Shown here one piece after another: positions 24,145 to 26,830 of a stretch of 26,830 bases of DNA. Location: the NCBI GenBank assembly GCA_964640305.1, contig CAZXFF010000026.1:1-26830 (forward strand). The letters are read 5' to 3'. Made by a program: the position numbers and the translations under genes. This DNA is from Coprenecus sp964640305. GTDB taxonomy: Bacteria; Bacteroidota; Bacteroidia; Bacteroidales; UBA932. Under the pieces are notes generated by a model that was given only the letters and a program-made list of their open reading frames with translations, had not been told where the DNA came from and ran no database searches. The first letter of the stretch is position 1. Each line of letters begins with the position of its first letter.

Positions 24145-25058
24145 ATTTTTTCATTTCTGATTATTTCTTTCGCAGGAACTCCTGCTACTGTTATATTGTC
24201 TTGTACATCCTTGACAACAACCGACCCCATACCTATGACACTCTTTTCTCCAACTTTCCTTTGATCTCGTATCATGCTGGTGGCAACCCAAGTATCATTA
24301 CCTATATGTACACTTCCCATTATTGTCGAACCGGCAATAATTCTTACTCTTTTTCCGATAACAATGTTATGTGCAATATGGCATAAATTGTCGATTTTTG
24401 AGTAATCACCAATAACCGTGTCATCGATAGTGCCTCTGCATATGCATGAACAGGAACCTATCAGCACATTATTGCCTATGGAGATCCCACCATAATGCGG
24501 AACCGGTATTAATGTTTCATCTTCCTCAATATATTGGTATCCATCTTCTCCCAGAATGGCACCACTTTGTATATCACAATTATCTCCAATCTTAACTTTT
24601 CCTTTAATAACAACATTGGAGCCTATCCGACAATTATTGCCTATTTTCGCTTGAGAGGAAATGTGGGAAAATGGACCGATAGAGGTATCTTCTCCTATCT
24701 CAGCTCCATCCTCTATAAACGCCTTATCAGATATCTCTATTTTCTCATCTACTCTCCAGTAGAAGTCAAGAATAAAGAAAAATGCAGCTTTTGGATTATC
24801 AGTTCTAAGTTGACAGATTGCATTCGGTATTTCTTGAAAATTCTCTGGTGTTATTATACAAGTTATCAAATTGTCTTTTGATATATCTGCGTAATTAAAA
24901 TAATTCTCACTCCTTACCCATGTAATTGTATTCAGTTTATAATTAAATAAACTTGAAAAGCCATTTATATGAGAATGCTTATTACCTAATACTTCAACCT
25001 TGTATCCCTTTTTACAAAGTTGGTAAATTATGTCTGAAATACTTACCTCATTATTCAT
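24141..25058 (-). CDS. LpxD-like N-acyltransferase (left-handed beta-helix)
   Basis: A 305-residue protein with an N-terminal domain of about 105 residues and a long run of hexapeptide repeats (106-290). In the helix, LGEDGYQYIEE (169-179), DDTVIGDYSKIDNLCHIAHN (212-231) and the following IGKRVRI closely follow LpxD, including His230 at the LpxD catalytic position. LpxD moves a 3-hydroxyacyl group from acyl-ACP to the 2-amine of UDP-3-acyl-glucosamine. Here, next to PIG-L and in a polysaccharide locus, it is more likely to N-acylate a capsule or O-antigen amino sugar. The ACP-dependent genes on the other arm could supply the donor. The N-terminal domain is only weakly like the LpxD uridine-binding domain. 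Its stop overlaps the PIG-L start by four bases. Confidence 0.82.
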   Translation of the reverse strand: MNNEVSISDIIYQLCKKGYKVEVLGNKHSHINGFSSLFNYKLNTITWVRSENYFNYADISKDNLITCIITPENFQEIPNAICQLRTDNPKAAFFFILDFYWRVDEKIEISDKAFIEDGAEIGEDTSIGPFSHISSQAKIGNNCRIGSNVVIKGKVKIGDNCDIQSGAILGEDGYQYIEEDETLIPVPHYGGISIGNNVLIGSCSCICRGTIDDTVIGDYSKIDNLCHIAHNIVIGKRVRIIAGSTIMGSVHIGNDTWVATSMIRDQRKVGEKSVIGMGSVVVKDVQDNITVAGVPAKEIIRNEKI

Positions 25059-25088
25059 TATGATTCTAATTAGTTAGACGTTTTTTAG

Positions 25089-26321
25089 TTATCCCAGTGC
25101 AAGACGAGCATTATGCTTACATTCTGCGTGCAAAGAGTGATTTTGATAGTCCTTTGCTATATACATTAAGAGAATATATACATATATAAACATATTGTTG
25201 TAAACCTCGAATTGCGACATCAACAAAAAAATCACAGAAATAAATAGCAATATGTTTCTATGGAACGGATTCAGTATTGACCGGATACTCTTTATCCCGC
25301 CTATCACAAATATTGAAAATACTATAAATGCAACTAAACCACCATGCATAAATACATGGAGAATAATATTGTGGGGGTTTCTTGCATTGCTCAATAAGAA
25401 ATCATACCATTCTTCGTCACACACTCCGTATCCCCAAATTGGATTACTGATTATATATCTATTGCAGATTATCCAGATATATGTCCTTTTTGAAAATGTC
25501 ATATCCTTACCTAGATTTTCTACAATCTGGTTGATGACAGGTATATCCAGAAAAGAAAAAAGGGGAACTACAAATGTTATAAAAAAAAGCAATATACCAA
25601 TCAGTATTGTTAAACTTTCAAGTTTAATCAATTGTGGTTTCCTGAAAAATATGACTGTAAATAAAAGTATTGATAAAGCAACACTGGATGTTGCAGATCC
25701 TACTAAAATAACAGATAACAAACAAGTTATCAATAGCGGATATAATCCAAGCAGTTTTTTGTTTTCATAGAGCAAAGTCATTGTTTTAATAAATATTGCA
25801 GGGATGAAAACTGCTCCAAATTGATTGTAATTAGTTGATATTAAATATATAGGACCATATTCGGCATATCCCAAGAAACCTGGAAGAAACAATAGAAAGA
25901 AAAAGTTTGCATAAATGATACTCGAAAATGCAGAAGACAATGTCTTTATAATGTCACTTTTGTCATATACAAAGGAAAAAGATAGAAGAAATCTTATTGC
26001 AAATGTTTTAATTATAAAAGGTAGATGCGATATCCAACTATGACCACTCATATAAGATGAGACTATTAGACATGCAAAAAAAACAAGAAGAAATAAGTCA
26101 TATCGTGTTACTAATGGCTTATTTAACTTGAGACAGATAAAAATGTGAAAAAAAAATCCTACTGCAAAAATCAGTTTTGACGCAAAACTTAAAGCTGGCT
26201 TTGCGATTGGGAGCACTCCATCCAACTGAAAGCACCCACTACCGATTGTAAGAAAGAAAGCAAACCACAGTAAAATCTTATGGATAAATGGCATTTTGCA
26301 GTATTTACAATTTATCGGCAT
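25089..26321 (-). CDS. Wzy-like O-antigen/capsule polymerase
   Basis: A 410-residue integral membrane protein with roughly ten to twelve hydrophobic segments. A long periplasmic-type loop near residues 255-325 contains RTYIWIICNRYIISNPIWGYG (in parts) and NARNPHNIILHVFMHGG, the pattern of the O-antigen ligase/polymerase family (Wzy_C). It is expected to polymerise lipid-linked repeat units at the periplasmic face of the inner membrane. The start at ATG 26321 overlaps the stop of the flippase gene by 10 bases; ATG 26294 is an alternative that removes the overlap. DNA is strongly AT-rich, as is usual for wzx and wzy genes. A ligase role cannot be ruled out by sequence alone, but the position after wzx favours polymerase. 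Confidence 0.85.
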   Translation of the reverse strand: MPINCKYCKMPFIHKILLWFAFFLTIGSGCFQLDGVLPIAKPALSFASKLIFAVGFFFHIFICLKLNKPLVTRYDLFLLVFFACLIVSSYMSGHSWISHLPFIIKTFAIRFLLSFSFVYDKSDIIKTLSSAFSSIIYANFFFLLFLPGFLGYAEYGPIYLISTNYNQFGAVFIPAIFIKTMTLLYENKKLLGLYPLLITCLLSVILVGSATSSVALSILLFTVIFFRKPQLIKLESLTILIGILLFFITFVVPLFSFLDIPVINQIVENLGKDMTFSKRTYIWIICNRYIISNPIWGYGVCDEEWYDFLLSNARNPHNIILHVFMHGGLVAFIVFSIFVIGGIKSIRSILNPFHRNILLFISVIFLLMSQFEVYNNMFIYVYILLMYIAKDYQNHSLHAECKHNARLALG

Positions 26322-26830
26322 ACAAAGTTTTTAGCGTATTGCAAAATTGATTTAAGAATGTTCCTCACTTTGCTTTTCTCTGCTTCATTCATCGAGAAAT
26401 AATATGTAGACAGGGAAATTGTTATACATGATACAGCCAAAGTTAAAATAAAACGCATCGGTATATTTATAAAATTGACTACAAAATAGCATGATGCAAT
26501 CGCTATTATCACAGGAATACTACACTTATACAAGACCTCTTTCGTATATTTATGTATATCAAGGTGATCTGTGTATCTTAACAAAGGCAGTCTCATAAAA
26601 GCAGATATGGTTTCCGTACCGATATAACATATGGAGATTGAATAAAATGGAGCACCAAAATGTATACACAAAAAAGTTATTGGTATTACTAACAATTTGG
26701 GGGTAGAAATAATCAAGGTATAGTACTTAATATTTCCAATGGCTTGTTTTGCAGAGTCAAGCCCAATGGTCAATTGATCCACTAATGCTGCAAGAAGGAT
26801 CATTGATGCAAAAAAATCTGCACGATTTGG
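26312..26830 (-). CDS. Wzx-like polysaccharide flippase, C-terminal part only
   Basis: The reading frame is open to the right edge, so the N-terminal two thirds of the protein are missing. The visible 172 residues contain about four hydrophobic helices and the segment DSAKQAIGNIKYYTL, seen in the Bacteroidetes branch of the MATE/Wzx exporter superfamily, and end in a basic tail. The ATG at 26803 is internal, because the frame continues upstream of it to the edge. The protein would flip lipid-linked repeats across the inner membrane before the following polymerase acts. A row within it (26461-26520) has only 17 G or C in 60 bases. Confidence 0.82.
   Translation of the reverse strand, partial: PNRADFFASMILLAALVDQLTIGLDSAKQAIGNIKYYTLIISTPKLLVIPITFLCIHFGAPFYSISICYIGTETISAFMRLPLLRYTDHLDIHKYTKEVLYKCSIPVIIAIASCYFVVNFINIPMRFILTLAVSCITISLSTYYFSMNEAEKSKVRNILKSILQYAKNFVCR

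Noticed and set aside
25252..25770. A 172-codon plus-strand frame inside the polymerase gene
   Set aside because: Antisense to a membrane protein gene with the expected helix pattern; the frame is a by-product of hydrophobic codons.
1..26830. CRISPR arrays, tRNA genes, insertion sequences, attachment sites, promoters
   Set aside because: No regularly spaced repeats, tRNA-like fold, transposase or integrase frame was seen. Both arms begin outside the window, and no convincing Bacteroidetes TTTG/TAnnTTTG promoter stands out in the short internal gaps.

Overview
The window is the inside of a large surface-polysaccharide (capsule or O-antigen) biosynthesis region, most likely from a gut Bacteroidales bacterium (Bacteroides, Phocaeicola or a relative). 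Pointers to that group are a WcfR/WcfS-like aminotransferase and phosphoglycosyl transferase pair closing one arm, weak or absent Shine-Dalgarno sites with A-rich leaders, tightly packed translationally coupled genes, and a mosaic of moderate-GC and AT-rich blocks. No rRNA, tRNA, CRISPR array, insertion sequence or integrase is visible. No stretch over 300 bases lacks a gene; the largest gap (9944-10089) holds two hairpins.

Layout: two long gene sets converge. The plus-strand arm (1-9943, 12 genes, 5' end outside the window) runs: WecF-like Fuc4NAc transferase (partial), NeuD/PglD-like acyltransferase, acyl carrier protein, two short-chain dehydrogenases, AMP-forming acyl ligase, second acyl carrier protein, KAS III-like condensing enzyme, polysaccharide pyruvyl transferase, family 4 glycosyltransferase, PglC-like phosphoglycosyl transferase, DegT aminotransferase. 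The minus-strand arm (26830 down to 10090, 18 genes, 5' end outside) runs: Wzx flippase (partial), Wzy-like polymerase, LpxD-like N-acyltransferase, PIG-L deacetylase, ATP-grasp ligase, phosphoglycosyl transferase, second ATP-grasp ligase, family 2 glycosyltransferase, then seven genes of central-metabolism type (MmgE/PrpD, AKR7-like reductase, phosphonopyruvate-decarboxylase-like enzyme, U32-like barrel, CitE-like lyase, Fe-S hydratase beta and alpha), then a hexapeptide acetyltransferase, a DegT aminotransferase and a third phosphoglycosyl transferase.

How the genes may work together (inference): lipid-linked repeat units are started by phosphoglycosyl transferases, extended by the glycosyltransferases, flipped by Wzx and polymerised by Wzy. 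Amino sugars come from the DegT enzymes and from PIG-L deacetylation. Their amines could be decorated with unusual acids from two sources: a short acyl-ACP line (1074-5564), handed over by the NeuD-like or LpxD-like acyltransferase, and a small acid made by the seven-gene cassette (12379-19256), possibly coupled by an ATP-grasp ligase. The seven-gene cassette is the strongest candidate for an undescribed system. Three initiating-type phosphoglycosyl transferases in 14 kb suggest that two loci meet here, or that more than one glycan is made.
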